Assembly (NCBI GenBank): GCA_902779285.1
Contig: CACZAZ010000007.1
Location: 1-44,286 of the forward strand
Length of the DNA stretch: 44,286 nt
Direction: 5' to 3'
Origin: an uncultured Ruminococcus sp.
GTDB taxonomy: Bacteria > Bacillota > Clostridia > Oscillospirales > CAG-272
Numbering within the stretch: position 1 is the first letter of the stretch; each line of letters opens with the position of its first letter. Shown piece after piece: positions 7,881 through 16,313 of this stretch. The notes beneath the pieces were generated by a model, which was not told where the DNA came from, did no database searches, and saw only the letters and a program-made list of their open reading frames with translations. The position numbers were made by a program, and so were the translations under genes.

Positions 7881-8179
7881 AACACGTTTGTATCTGGCTC
7901 ATCAAAATCTACAGGAAAGCGATCTCCCCCCTCAAACCGCCCTGCTGCAGGTTTTATCCGACCTGCTCCGCCTACGCCGTAGAGGCGTTTCAGAAACGTG
8001 GCTTTTTTGTGGGACTGGCGCTCTCCGTCTGGCGCATTCTGCGCTGCAACCCCTTCTGCCGTCCGGGTTTCGATCCGGTGCCGGACAAGGGTTGGCGGAA
8101 AAAGTACCCCAAAGTCCCCTTTGACAGGATACGGGAGAGATCGAACGGCGGCGAAACCCCCGCCGTAGAACAGGATTAA
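7877..8179 (+). CDS. yidD: membrane protein insertion efficiency factor YidD
   Basis: A 100-residue YidD/haemolysin-alpha-like protein. It has the invariant core [20 protein letters not shown] (12-31), followed by YAVEAF and [17 protein letters not shown]. The clustered cysteines and the amphipathic N-terminus are typical of this inner-membrane-associated helper of YidC. It lies between rnpA and yidC as in most bacteria, overlapping rnpA by ATGA and ending two bases before yidC. Confidence 0.96.
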   Translation: MKHVCIWLIKIYRKAISPLKPPCCRFYPTCSAYAVEAFQKRGFFVGLALSVWRILRCNPFCRPGFDPVPDKGWRKKYPKVPFDRIRERSNGGETPAVEQD

Positions 8180-8181
8180 CA

Positions 8182-9375
8182 ATGTATCAATTTTTCGGTA
8201 ACATTCTGAACGTTTTCAACGGCTGGACCGGCAACTATATGCTGGCTCTCCTGCTGTTCGCTCTGATGGTCAAGATCATCCTGCTGCCCCTCTCGATCAT
8301 GCAGCAGAAAAACCAGATCAAGGGCGCGAAGCTTCGCCCCAAGATCCTTCTGATCGAGAAAAAATACGCCGGTCGGAACGACCAGCCCACGCTGAAAAAG
8401 AAGCAGGCGGAGATCATGGAACTCCAGCAGAAGGAGGGCTATTCCGCCTTTTCGGGATGCCTCCCGCTCCTGATCCAGTTCCCGATCATCATCATCCTCT
8501 ACCGCGTGATCCAGAAGCCGCTGACCTACGTTTCCAAGATCGGCGGGATGCTTTCGACCATTGCCGAAAAGATCGGCTATGCCGAGAGCTTCAAATCGTC
8601 CGAGATCGGTCTGCTCTCGCAGATCCGGCAGAACGTGGATCTGGCGCAGGAAGGGTTCGTCGAGGCGGGCGGTGAAGGTCTGCTTGCCGACGTTCTCCCG
8701 AAGATGTCCTTCTTCGGCGCGGATCTGACGGTGCGCCCCTATTTCTGGAGCATCCTTCTTCTGATCCCGGTGATCAACTTTGCCTTCGGCGTTCTCACCA
8801 TGAAACTGTCGAAGAAGCTGAACGGCAATATGGCGCAAATGACCCAGCAGACGCAGGATCAGAAGGTCTCCGGCGGCATTATGGAATGGATGATGCCGGT
8901 CTTCTCGCTCTGGTTCGCGTTCATCCTTCCCTCCGCGCTCGGCGTGTACTGGATCTACCAGTCGGTGCTCAGCATCCTGCAAATGCTGATCCTGGCGAAG
9001 GTGATGCCGATGCCGAAGTATACGGACGAGGAACTCGAACAAATTCTGAAAGATCTGAAAAAACAGCAGCCCGAACGCCCCGCCTACACCGGCTCGTCGT
9101 ATTCGGGCGACCGTCCGCGTTCGCTGCACCACATTGACGACGACGACGAGTTCCCCGAGGACAAAAAGCCGGCGAACAATCCGCAAAAGAAGCGCAACCG
9201 TCCGAACGCTCCCGCCTCCGCACGGAAACTGAAGCCCGAGGACTTTGCAGACAAGACCGAACAGGCGCCCGCCGAGGACGTCCCCGCCGCCGACGCGGAA
9301 ACGTCGGATCTTGAAGATCTGGTGAACGCGATCGGTGCGGAAGACGCCGACGAAACCGAAAAGAAAGAAGACTGA
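8182..9375 (+). CDS. yidC: membrane protein insertase YidC/Oxa1
   Basis: A 397-residue YidC/Oxa1/Alb3-type insertase. Hydrophobic segments lie around residues 20-40, 90-112, 188-208 and 235-275. The first ends in VKIILLPLSIMQQKNQ, where the hydrophilic-groove position usually Arg in Bacillus is Lys, as in many Clostridia. The SGCLPLLIQFP motif is clear. The N-terminus is shorter than usual and has no lipobox. The C-terminal 100 residues are an acidic, Pro- and Lys-rich tail, which in this family contacts ribosomes. AGGA precedes the ATG. Gene order strongly supports the call. Confidence 0.95.
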   Translation: MYQFFGNILNVFNGWTGNYMLALLLFALMVKIILLPLSIMQQKNQIKGAKLRPKILLIEKKYAGRNDQPTLKKKQAEIMELQQKEGYSAFSGCLPLLIQFPIIIILYRVIQKPLTYVSKIGGMLSTIAEKIGYAESFKSSEIGLLSQIRQNVDLAQEGFVEAGGEGLLADVLPKMSFFGADLTVRPYFWSILLLIPVINFAFGVLTMKLSKKLNGNMAQMTQQTQDQKVSGGIMEWMMPVFSLWFAFILPSALGVYWIYQSVLSILQMLILAKVMPMPKYTDEELEQILKDLKKQQPERPAYTGSSYSGDRPRSLHHIDDDDEFPEDKKPANNPQKKRNRPNAPASARKLKPEDFADKTEQAPAEDVPAADAETSDLEDLVNAIGAEDADETEKKED

Positions 9376-9392
9376 ATCAGGAGGATCCAACC

Positions 9393-10478
9393 GTGATCAA
9401 AGAAGTCATCGCGTCCGGTAAGGACGTTTCCGAAGCCAAAGAACTCGCCCGCACCCTGCTCGGCGCGGACGAACTCGCAGACGTACAGTACGAGATCCTG
9501 CACGCGGGAAGCAAGGGGATCTTCGGCGTGATCGGCGTGAAACCCGCGAAGGTCCGCGCCTATATCGAACTGCCCGACGACGCCCCGCGCCGCGAAGCGC
9601 AGCGTGACCGCCAGCCCCGCGAGAACCGTCCCGAGCGCCAGCCGAGACAGGATCGGGACAACCGCCCCCAGAAGAAGAACGGGCAGGGACAGAGACGCCC
9701 CCGGAACGAGGAGCGCATCCCCCTGCGGAACCCCAATCCCCAGCCGCCGAAAAAGCGCAGCGCCGTGATCCCGGAGGATCAGGTGCAGCTTGAGAAGATC
9801 GAGGCGGCGCCGGGCGAGGACCGCTCGCTCGATTTCGTGAACACCCTGATCGCCAACCTCGGTCTTGACGCGACCGCCGCGCTCTATTCGACCTCCGACG
9901 GCGCGCGCCGGATCGTGATCTCGGGCGATGGCGCCGCCGCCCTGATCGGTCATCACGGCGACACGCTGGATTCGCTCCAGTATCTCGCCAACCTCGCCTG
10001 CGCCCAGGTCAACTCGAAGGGCGAGCGCGACCACAGCCGCGTGACGGTCGACATCGAGGGTTACCGCGCCAAACGCGAGGAGGCGCTCCGCGCCGTCGCC
10101 CGCCGGATGGCGGAGAAGGCGAAGCGCACCCGCCGCAACGTGATGCTCGAGCCGATGAGCCCCTACGAGCGCCGCATCATCCACGACGAGGTGAGCGGGA
10201 TCGAGGGCGTGACCACGTCGTCGGTCGGCTCGGACAACAACCGCCGCGTCGTGATCTTCTTCGAGCGGAGACCCGCGGACGCCGTCAGGGCCGAGGAGAC
10301 CCCGGCGGAACCGATCCCCGATACCGAAACGCTCCCCGAGATCGAGGAGGAATCCGAGATCGAGGTCGAGATCGAGACAGAGATCGGCACCGACGAGGGA
10401 GCCGACGTTTCCTCGATCTCCGACGAGGAGATGAGCGAAGACGATTCCGAAGACGATTCGGAAAACGACCCGGCGTGA
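9393..10478 (+). CDS. khpB: RNA-binding protein KhpB (Jag/EloR)
   Basis: A 361-residue cytoplasmic RNA-binding protein. It has a Jag N-terminal domain (1-58, with GSKGIFGVIG), an Arg/Pro/Gln-rich linker (about 62-125), a KH domain whose GxxG loop is GHHG (186-189), and an R3H domain with R260-x-x-x-H264. A long acidic Glu/Asp/Ser tail (about 290-361) is unusual for the family. KhpB acts with KhpA on cell-wall elongation genes in other Firmicutes. The start is a GTG after AGGAGG. Its stop overlaps the mnmE start by four bases. Confidence 0.94.
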   Translation: MIKEVIASGKDVSEAKELARTLLGADELADVQYEILHAGSKGIFGVIGVKPAKVRAYIELPDDAPRREAQRDRQPRENRPERQPRQDRDNRPQKKNGQGQRRPRNEERIPLRNPNPQPPKKRSAVIPEDQVQLEKIEAAPGEDRSLDFVNTLIANLGLDATAALYSTSDGARRIVISGDGAAALIGHHGDTLDSLQYLANLACAQVNSKGERDHSRVTVDIEGYRAKREEALRAVARRMAEKAKRTRRNVMLEPMSPYERRIIHDEVSGIEGVTTSSVGSDNNRRVVIFFERRPADAVRAEETPAEPIPDTETLPEIEEESEIEVEIETEIGTDEGADVSSISDEEMSEDDSEDDSENDPA

Positions 10479-11857
10479 TCGGGCACGTCGGAACCGTAAC
10501 AGCCGTATCGACCCCGCCCGGTAAGGGCGGGGTCGCCGTTATCCGGGTGTCGGGGGAAAACGCCCTGGCGGTTGCGGAAAAATGTTTCGTCCCCAAGAAC
10601 GGAAAAGCCCTGTCCGCCCTTCCCCCGCGGCGGGCGGTCTACGGCAATATACTGCTTGACGGAGAGATCGTGGACGACGGTCTGCTCCTCTACTTCCCCG
10701 CGCCGAACTCGTATACCGGCGAGGACGTCGTCGAACTGTCCTGTCACGGCGGACCGCTGCTGACCGGGATGGTGCTTGAAGCGACCCTGAAAGCGGGAGC
10801 GATCATGGCTCCCCCGGGAGAATTCACGCGGCGGGCGTACCTTGCGGGCAAACTCTCGCTCTCGGACGCCGAGGCGGTGGGGCTCGCGATCGACGCCGTG
10901 ACGAGAGCGCAGGTGCGGCTGTCGGCGGAGGATTCCCGCGACCGTCTGTCAAGCGCCGTCGGGGGGATCCACGATCGTCTTCTGACCCTGCTTTCGTCGC
11001 TCTACGCCTCGATCGACTATCCCGAGGAGGATCTTGCGGATCTGTCGCGGGAACAGGTCGCGGAGGGCGTCTCGTCGATCCTCTCCGACCTTTCGGAACT
11101 CGGCAAAACCTACCGCACCGGACGCGCGATCCTGGAGGGGGTCCCCGCCGCCGTCGCGGGAAAGCCCAACGTCGGCAAGAGCGCGATCTTCAACCGCCTG
11201 CTCGGGCGCGACGCGGCGATCGTCACCGAGATCCCGGGAACCACCCGCGACGTTCTGGAACACCCGCTCCCCGTGGGGCGCGCCCTGCTGCGGCTCTCGG
11301 ACACCGCGGGGCTGCGCGAGACCGACGACCCGGTCGAGTCCATCGGGGTCGAGCGCGCAAAGACGACGATCCGCGGCGCGGAGGTCCTGCTTCTGGTCCT
11401 CGACACCTCGCGCCCGCTTGAAAAGGAAGATATCGAACTGCTCGCGCTTGCGAAGGACTTTTCCGGCGCGGCGGTCCTGCTGCTGAACAAATCCGACCTT
11501 CCCTCCGCGTGGGGAAAAGCCGATCTGCCCGAGGGCTCGCCCGCGGCGTTTACGGTTTCCGCTGTGACCGGAGAGGGCTTTGCCGCCGTGACCGCCCATC
11601 TTGAAAAAGCCCTGACCGACGAGGATCTCTCGCTCGGCTCCGACGCGATCCTGACGACCGCGCGTCAATCCGCCGCGATCGACGCCGCCAAAAACGACCT
11701 CTCGGCTTGCCTTGACGCTCTGAACCGCGGCGTTCCCATCGACGCGGCGGCGTCGATGGGAGAGGCGGCGCTCGCCTCGCTCTCCGAGATCGACGGACGG
11801 ACGGTGACGGGCGAGATCGTCGACGAGATCTTCTCGCATTTCTGCGTCGGAAAATAA
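10475..11857 (+). CDS. mnmE: tRNA uridine-5-carboxymethylaminomethyl modification GTPase
   Basis: A 460-residue MnmE, which with MnmG modifies the wobble uridine (U34) of several tRNAs. It has an N-terminal tetrahydrofolate-binding domain, a helical domain, and an inserted GTPase: G1 GKPNVGKS (229-236), G2 TTRD (256-259), G3 DTAG (276-279), G4 NKSD (338-341). The C-terminal FCVGK motif with Cys 457 is intact. The start is a GTG overlapping the khpB stop. The partner mnmG, normally next, is absent from this window. Confidence 0.97.
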   Translation: MIGHVGTVTAVSTPPGKGGVAVIRVSGENALAVAEKCFVPKNGKALSALPPRRAVYGNILLDGEIVDDGLLLYFPAPNSYTGEDVVELSCHGGPLLTGMVLEATLKAGAIMAPPGEFTRRAYLAGKLSLSDAEAVGLAIDAVTRAQVRLSAEDSRDRLSSAVGGIHDRLLTLLSSLYASIDYPEEDLADLSREQVAEGVSSILSDLSELGKTYRTGRAILEGVPAAVAGKPNVGKSAIFNRLLGRDAAIVTEIPGTTRDVLEHPLPVGRALLRLSDTAGLRETDDPVESIGVERAKTTIRGAEVLLLVLDTSRPLEKEDIELLALAKDFSGAAVLLLNKSDLPSAWGKADLPEGSPAAFTVSAVTGEGFAAVTAHLEKALTDEDLSLGSDAILTTARQSAAIDAAKNDLSACLDALNRGVPIDAAASMGEAALASLSEIDGRTVTGEIVDEIFSHFCVGK

Positions 11858-11888
11858 AACAAGACGGACGACCGAAAGGGAGAAAGGT

Positions 11889-12215
11889 ATGACCGAGGGA
11901 AAACGCTTTCAAAAGAACGACGGCGGCTTCACCTGTCTGCATTGCGGGCGGGAGGTGCCGCCCCTCGGCTATACGTCGCGCAACCATTGCCCCTTCTGCC
12001 TTTGGTCTCTCCACGTCGATATCCTGCCCGGCGACCGCAGTAACCCCTGCGGCGGTCTGCTCCGCCCGGTGAGGACCGAGCCCGACCCGAAAAAGGGCTT
12101 CGTGATCGTCCACCGCTGTGAAAAATGCGGCGCGGTCGTCCGCTGCAAAGCGGCGCTGCGGGGCAACGTTCCCGACGACAACGACCTACTGATCAAACTG
12201 ACCGCCGGTAACTGA
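11889..12215 (+). CDS. RNHCP-domain zinc-ribbon-like protein
   Basis: A 108-residue protein with the RNHCP domain signature (RNHCPFCLWSLHVD), the preceding CLHCG pair, a further Cys near 58, and a C-terminal CEKCG pair, consistent with metal binding. The family is widespread in bacteria; its function is not established to my knowledge. It is 31 bases after mnmE with a good AAAGG-type ribosome site, so it is probably the last gene of the rpmH operon. A clean terminator follows. Confidence 0.9.
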   Translation: MTEGKRFQKNDGGFTCLHCGREVPPLGYTSRNHCPFCLWSLHVDILPGDRSNPCGGLLRPVRTEPDPKKGFVIVHRCEKCGAVVRCKAALRGNVPDDNDLLIKLTAGN

Positions 12216-12250
12216 AAACCGGGGACGATTCCGTCCCCGGTTTTCCTTTT
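12215..12250 (+). terminator. terminator of the rpmH-mnmE operon
   Basis: Arms AAAACCGGGGAC and GTCCCCGGTTTT with a six-base loop, followed by CCTTTT. Confidence 0.88.
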
Positions 12251-12419
12251 ACAAAGCAAAGCATACCACCGCAGTCCCGTTTTTGAAACCGCGGCACGAT
12301 GAGTCACGAATCGTGCCGCTAACTTCATTCCCATAATGAAGTTCTTTGCCCCGCTTTCCTTACCGCGCCCGCCCCCGGGGGTCGCGGGCGACGCCTGAAA
12401 GAAAGCGGGAAAACCCCCG

Positions 12420-12944
12420 TCAAATCACCCGGCGCAGAACGTCCTCCGCGAGGTCGTTGTCGGGCAGAGCGAAATAGAAGACCCACGCGCCGAAACGCAG
12501 AACGACGGGGTCCTCGGCGCACGAGACGTCGACCTCCGCCCGCATCCGGCGCACGGTCTCGCAGCGCGAGAGACACAGCCCCTCCACCTCCCGCGCCCCG
12601 GACAGGTCCACGCAGCGGAAAAACCCGCACTCGTAAAACGTTCTGCCCGACGCGCCGAGGCACAAAACGAACGCCGCGATATCCTCCCGGTCGTCGCTCC
12701 CGTCCGCGCGCGAGAACAAAAGATTGAAGTCTTTGTCCGAAAGGTACGCCGCGTCGTTCTGCCCCGCTTCGCTGTCGAACGTCAGATGCGGGGGCAGCGG
12801 ATACTTCTCTGCAAACGCGTCGTACACCTCCCGCGGCGTGGTCTCCCCTCTCCCGCAGGAGGGGAGTGAAAACAGGAGCAAAACCGAAAGCAGACAAACC
12901 GCGATCACGCGCCGACCCCTCAAAAAACCGCCCCCTTCCCGCAT
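12420..12944 (-). CDS. small lipoprotein, possibly DUF4358-like
   Basis: A lipoprotein of about 174 residues: charged N-terminus, hydrophobic stretch VIAVCLLSVLLLFSL, lipobox LPSC. The mature part is acidic, ends with a strand-like segment (VVLRFGAWVFYFAL) and a short helix. The overall plan resembles DUF4358 lipoproteins of Firmicutes, but this is a guess without a search. The start is uncertain. The ATG at 12944 has no clear ribosome site, while an in-frame GTG 12 codons later has GAGGGG upstream and would still leave a signal peptide. No terminator or partner gene is evident; downstream of it lies the rpmH operon terminator. Confidence 0.6.
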   Translation of the reverse strand: MREGGGFLRGRRVIAVCLLSVLLLFSLPSCGRGETTPREVYDAFAEKYPLPPHLTFDSEAGQNDAAYLSDKDFNLLFSRADGSDDREDIAAFVLCLGASGRTFYECGFFRCVDLSGAREVEGLCLSRCETVRRMRAEVDVSCAEDPVVLRFGAWVFYFALPDNDLAEDVLRRVI

Positions 12945-12970
12945 ATCGTATGAAAGGCGGTCAATCTTTA

Positions 12971-13170
12971 TGCGCGCAGCGCAATTCATGACGCTCCGCG
13001 TCAATTCACGGAGCCGCACTCGCGCGGCGAAAATTCACGCACCGCAGATGCGATTTTGTTGATGAATTGACGGCTTCGCCGTCGTGAATTGCGCTCCGCG
13101 CATGAATTGAACTCTCCCGCAAGCGGGAGAGTTCGTGAATTGAAAAACGCCCGCGAGCGGGCGTTTTTCA
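12971..13170. repeat. micro-hairpin array, AATTCA linker type
   Basis: A series of very short inverted repeats, for example gacgctccgcgtc, gacggcttcgccgtc and cgctccgcgc, is separated by copies of aattcat or its complement atgaatt. The last two units are longer hairpins; the final one at 13143-13168 doubles as a terminator. The array fills the gap between two minus-strand genes. Confidence 0.75.
13143..13168 (-). terminator. terminator of the metallophosphoesterase gene
   Basis: Arms AAAAACGCCCGC and GCGGGCGTTTTT, directly after the stop codon; the T tract is part of the stem on either strand. Confidence 0.75.
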
Positions 13171-13869
13171 TTATTGAAGGGTGAGGTAAACGATCTCGCG
13201 GGGGGTGCCGATACGGGGGACGGGGACGGGGTTGGACATCCCGCGGGAGACGGCGAGCCGCCCCTCGTAGACCCCCCTCGTATAGCGGGGAAACAGCCCT
13301 TGACCCGGGGCGAGAAGACCGTGACCGCAGATCGCCCATTGACCGCCGTGCGCGTGACCCGATACGGTCAGGTCGATCGGCAGGGCGCGGATATATTTCG
13401 GGTAGTATTCGGGGTGATGGGAGATCAGGATCTTGTACCCCGGAAGCGCGGCAAAATCCGAGAGGAACGCAAGATCGGGCACGCCCCCGGTATAGAGCGC
13501 CGAGCGAAGACCCCCGACCGTGATCCCGTTTGCAAGCGTGCGGTAACTCGAATCGAGTTCTATGACCCCCGCGCAAGCGAGCGCCGCGTCCACCTCCGGG
13601 GAGGGCGAATGGTCGTGGTTGCCCCGGCAGTAAAATGCGGGTATCCCCCGGGGGAGCCCCGCGAGCAGGGTCAGGGCGGCTCTTGCGTCGTAGGGATTGC
13701 GCGGTTTGCTCTCGTAGAGATCGCCCGCGATCAGGATCAGATCGGGCGGGTCGCTTTGAAGGATCCGGACCGCTCCTTCCGCGGGTCCTTTGTGCAGGTC
13801 GGCAAGCAGCGCGATCCGGATCTTTGCGCCGCTCGACTTGATCGCGTATTCGGTTTTTCTGATCGGCAC
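13171..13869 (-). CDS. calcineurin-like metallophosphoesterase
   Basis: A 232-residue metallophosphoesterase with all five family motifs in order: ADLHKG, GDLYE, GNHDHS, SHHPEYY and SGHAHGGQW. It resembles the YkuE/YaeI branch but lacks that branch's N-terminal membrane segment, so it should be cytoplasmic. The substrate is unknown. The start is a GTG at 13869 with AAAGGGGG just before it; the open frame extends 126 codons further but runs through the promoter and into the divergent rubrerythrin gene. Promoter at 13900-13928, terminator right after the stop. Confidence 0.88.
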   Translation of the reverse strand: MPIRKTEYAIKSSGAKIRIALLADLHKGPAEGAVRILQSDPPDLILIAGDLYESKPRNPYDARAALTLLAGLPRGIPAFYCRGNHDHSPSPEVDAALACAGVIELDSSYRTLANGITVGGLRSALYTGGVPDLAFLSDFAALPGYKILISHHPEYYPKYIRALPIDLTVSGHAHGGQWAICGHGLLAPGQGLFPRYTRGVYEGRLAVSRGMSNPVPVPRIGTPREIVYLTLQ

Positions 13870-13899
13870 GCGCTCGCCCCCTTTCGTTCGTTCTCTTTC

Positions 13900-13928
13900 A
13901 GTATATCCCATTCCCCGAAAAATGTCAA
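13900..13928 (-). promoter_or_regulatory. promoter of the metallophosphoesterase gene
   Basis: On the minus strand TTGACA (13923-13928), 17 bases, TATACT (13900-13905). Its -35 box is seven bases from the -35 box of the divergent rubrerythrin promoter. Confidence 0.88.
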
Positions 13929-13935
13929 GAATCGC

Positions 13936-13965
13936 TTGACAAGCCGGGCGAAAATAAGATACAAT
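13936..13965 (+). promoter_or_regulatory. promoter of the rubrerythrin-rubredoxin operon
   Basis: TTGACA at 13936, an 18-base spacer, TACAAT at 13960; rubrerythrin starts 86 bases after the -10. Confidence 0.85.
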
Positions 13966-14050
13966 AGAAGCAGGACAAAGCGTCGGCGCGGGGTGCGCCG
14001 GGAAAGCGTCCGAATACCGGATCACCGGCAAAAGAAAGGAAAACCGTACA

Positions 14051-14596
14051 ATGAAAAAATGGAAATGCACCGTCTGCGGAACGATCGTCGAGAGCGACGA
14101 GAGACCCGACAAATGCCCCGTCTGCAAAGTGCCGGGCGAGAAATTCGTCGAGGTGACCGAGGAGGCCGATTGGGCGACCGAACACGAGGTCGGCGCGCTG
14201 AAGGACGTCCCCGCCGAGATCGTCGAGGGTCTCCGCGCCAACTTCACCGGGGAGTGCAGCGAGGTCGGTATGTACCTTGCGATGGCGCGCGTCGCCTTCC
14301 GCGAGGGGTATCCCGAGATCGGTCTCTACTGGGAGAAAGCCGCCTATGAAGAGGCGGAACACGCCGCGAAGTTCGCGGAACTGCTGGGAGAGGTCGTGAC
14401 CACGTCGACCAAGAAGAATCTCGAAATGCGCGTCGCTGCCGAAAAGGGCGCTTGCGAGGGCAAATTCGAACTTGCCAAGAAAGCGAAAGCGATGAACTTC
14501 GACGCCATCCACGACACCGTCCACGAGATGGCGAAGGACGAGGCGCGCCACGGCAAGGCGTTCGAGGGTCTTCTCAACCGCTATTTCAAGAAGTAA
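14051..14596 (+). CDS. reverse rubrerythrin (NADH peroxidase type)
   Basis: A 181-residue protein with the rubredoxin domain at the N-terminus (C6-x2-C9 and C22-x2-C25) followed by a ferritin-like di-iron domain. This order is opposite to classical rubrerythrin and defines reverse rubrerythrin. Di-iron ligands are visible in [15 protein letters not shown] (ExxH) and the C-terminal DEARHG. In Clostridia such proteins reduce hydrogen peroxide and oxygen with electrons from rubredoxin and NADH. AAAGGA precedes the ATG. A rubredoxin gene follows after 15 bases, a likely electron donor. Confidence 0.93.
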   Translation: MKKWKCTVCGTIVESDERPDKCPVCKVPGEKFVEVTEEADWATEHEVGALKDVPAEIVEGLRANFTGECSEVGMYLAMARVAFREGYPEIGLYWEKAAYEEAEHAAKFAELLGEVVTTSTKKNLEMRVAAEKGACEGKFELAKKAKAMNFDAIHDTVHEMAKDEARHGKAFEGLLNRYFKK

Positions 14597-14611
14597 GACG
14601 GAGGGGAAAAG

Positions 14612-14764
14612 ATGAAATACGTCTGCCCCTGCGGCTACGAATACGACGAAGCGAAGGGCGATCCCGAGAACGGTATCGCGCCGGGTACGAAGTTTGAGGA
14701 TCTCCCCGAAGATTTCGTCTGCCCCGTCTGCGGACTCGATAAGGATTCGTTCGAGAAAGCGTAA
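14612..14764 (+). CDS. rubredoxin with a shortened first Cys motif
   Basis: A 50-residue rubredoxin with the family core [20 protein letters not shown] and the second iron motif CPVCG (C37, C40). The first motif is VCPCGY, that is Cys5-x-Cys7 instead of the usual Cys-x2-Cys; the downstream spacing of 30 residues is normal. Reading the DNA codon by codon confirms there is no frameshift. GGAGG precedes the ATG. It is in one operon with the reverse rubrerythrin, and both should act in the cytoplasm in peroxide defence. Confidence 0.92.
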   Translation: MKYVCPCGYEYDEAKGDPENGIAPGTKFEDLPEDFVCPVCGLDKDSFEKA

Positions 14765-14779
14765 TCCGCCAATACATAA

Positions 14780-14816
14780 CGCCGACTTTCGGATCAACCG
14801 AAAGTCGGCGTTTTTC
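14780..14816. terminator. terminator of the rubrerythrin operon
   Basis: Arms CGCCGACTTTCGG and CCGAAAGTCGGCG with a five-base loop, followed by TTTTTC on the plus strand. Confidence 0.9.
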
Positions 14817-14863
14817 TCTTTGTTTTCCGGACTATTTTACGACCGCCCCCTGAAACGGTCCCC

Positions 14864-14950
14864 GTGCGAAACGTACTTCACTTTGCGGAGCAAAACTTCA
14901 CGTTGCCCGCACGGGCAACACTTCACTTCTCCGCGGGGAGCGCTTCACCT
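14864..14950. repeat. micro-hairpin array, ACTTCAC linker type
   Basis: Short inverted repeats (tttgcggagcaaa; arms GTTGCCCG/CGGGCAAC; ctccgcggggag) separated by acttcac. It lies just after the stop of the minus-strand membrane gene. The same modules recur at 16118-16310. Confidence 0.75.
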
Positions 14951-14951
14951 T

Positions 14952-16112
14952 TCATTCCAGCGTATCCAGTTCCAACGCGTCGAGGAAAGTGGTCATGTGG
15001 TAGAACGACCTGTCCTCGATCCGGTCGCCCGAAAAGACCGAATAGTAATCGTCGCCGCGCGTTCCGTACACGTTGCGGGGGACCGGGACGATCAGAAAGA
15101 TCTTTTTGTCTCCCTCTCCGAACGCGTACCGGGTATAGACCAGATGACGGAGCAGCGTCCGTCTGCCGAGCCGGAAGCGGTGTTCGACGATTGCCTCCCC
15201 GTCGGGGGAGAGGTACAGCGGCGTTCTTCTCGACAGGGCGCAGAGCAGCTTGCATTCGATGGTCTCTTTCCCGGTCCTGATCGTGATCTCGGGTTCCGCG
15301 CGCGGGAACAAAAGAGAACGGTAGGGACGTTCGCATTCGAGGGAATACCCTTTGTCGTCACAGATCTTGGTCAGGCTCTTCATCATCTTTCTGCGTATGG
15401 AGACCGCCCGGAAATAGAGGATCAGATAGATCACGGGACCGAGCAGGACCAGGATAACGTAGATCGGAATACCGATCAGCCGGAGCGCCAGGAGCGCCCA
15501 GATCATATTGAAGAACAGCCCGATCGGCGCCGCCATAAGGGACAGGATGACGTACACCAAAGCGCGCACGCCGACCGGAATGAAAACGTCCCAAACGCCG
15601 ATCCCGTCTTTTTCCCTCCGATCTCCGCGCCCTCTCGTTTTCGCCTCGTCCCGGGCGCGGCGGGCTGCCGACGTCCACGCGAGGAAGAAGAGAACGGCGA
15701 AAACGGGGTACGCCGCGATCCGGTAGTTCCCGTAGAACAGAAGAAGACTGTCGGGAAGAACGAAGGTCATAAGGAGAACGACCGCGAGTTCGACCCAGAA
15801 AAACGGAGACGAAACGGTCTTTTTCAAGATTTCCCGATTTCTCACCGTGCCGGCGGTGAATCTCCGTTTCAGGGGCAGATCGAAGCGGAGCGCGACCGCG
15901 GAAAACGAGTAGAACGCGAAGGAGAATAACACGAACGACGTGCGCTCGATGATCTTTTGGATCTCCGGTTCCCTGTAATCGGGATTGCTTTCGGGGCTGC
16001 TCCCGAGACCGACGCACAGGTGCATCAGTTGGAAGAACGAGACGATCACGAGGAAGACCGCCGCGGCGCACAGGATCCGGATGACGATATCCCTTATCAT
16101 TTTTCCCGTCAT
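14952..16112 (-). CDS. polytopic membrane protein of unknown function
   Basis: A 386-residue protein I do not recognise. Residues 1-245 contain about six or seven hydrophobic segments, starting with ILCAAAVFLVIVSFFQLMHL; a basic cytoplasmic loop (RRARDEAKTRGRGDRREK) lies in the middle. The last about 140 residues are soluble, with many beta-prone stretches and two Cys residues. I chose the Met at 16112 because GAGGTAAC precedes it; 23 more codons are open upstream but belong to the hairpin array. It follows the flotillin gene on the same strand after a 200-base array, so it could be in the same transcript and under the same riboswitch. Confidence 0.7.
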   Translation of the reverse strand: MTGKMIRDIVIRILCAAAVFLVIVSFFQLMHLCVGLGSSPESNPDYREPEIQKIIERTSFVLFSFAFYSFSAVALRFDLPLKRRFTAGTVRNREILKKTVSSPFFWVELAVVLLMTFVLPDSLLLFYGNYRIAAYPVFAVLFFLAWTSAARRARDEAKTRGRGDRREKDGIGVWDVFIPVGVRALVYVILSLMAAPIGLFFNMIWALLALRLIGIPIYVILVLLGPVIYLILYFRAVSIRRKMMKSLTKICDDKGYSLECERPYRSLLFPRAEPEITIRTGKETIECKLLCALSRRTPLYLSPDGEAIVEHRFRLGRRTLLRHLVYTRYAFGEGDKKIFLIVPVPRNVYGTRGDDYYSVFSGDRIEDRSFYHMTTFLDALELDTLE

Positions 16113-16117
16113 ATCAG

Positions 16118-16310
16118 TTACCTCACGTTGCGCCGTGGCGCAACAGATCACGTATTTCGCGCACTCCCGCGCGAAATACAAATCACTTTGCGGAGCAAAA
16201 CTTCACTTTGCGCAGCAAAACTTCACTTTGCGCAGCAAAACTCCACGTTGCCCGCAGGGCAACACTTCACTTCTCTCCCCGCGGCGTCCGCCGCGGGGAG
16301 AGAACCGTTC
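16118..16310. repeat. micro-hairpin array, ACTTCAC linker type
   Basis: Repeated modules: ttgcgccgtggcgcaa, atttcgcgc/gcgcgaaat arms, three tandem tttgcgcagcaaa-like hairpins, gttgcccgcagggcaac, and a final 13-base-pair hairpin at 16273-16302. Linkers are acttcac or close variants. It separates the flotillin gene from the downstream membrane gene. Confidence 0.78.
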
Positions 16311-16313
16311 GGG

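Noticed and set aside
16118..16310. Micro-hairpin arrays as CRISPR or tRNA-like RNA
   Set aside because: The conserved parts are 6-7 base linkers and the hairpins vary; there is no repeat-spacer periodicity and no cloverleaf.
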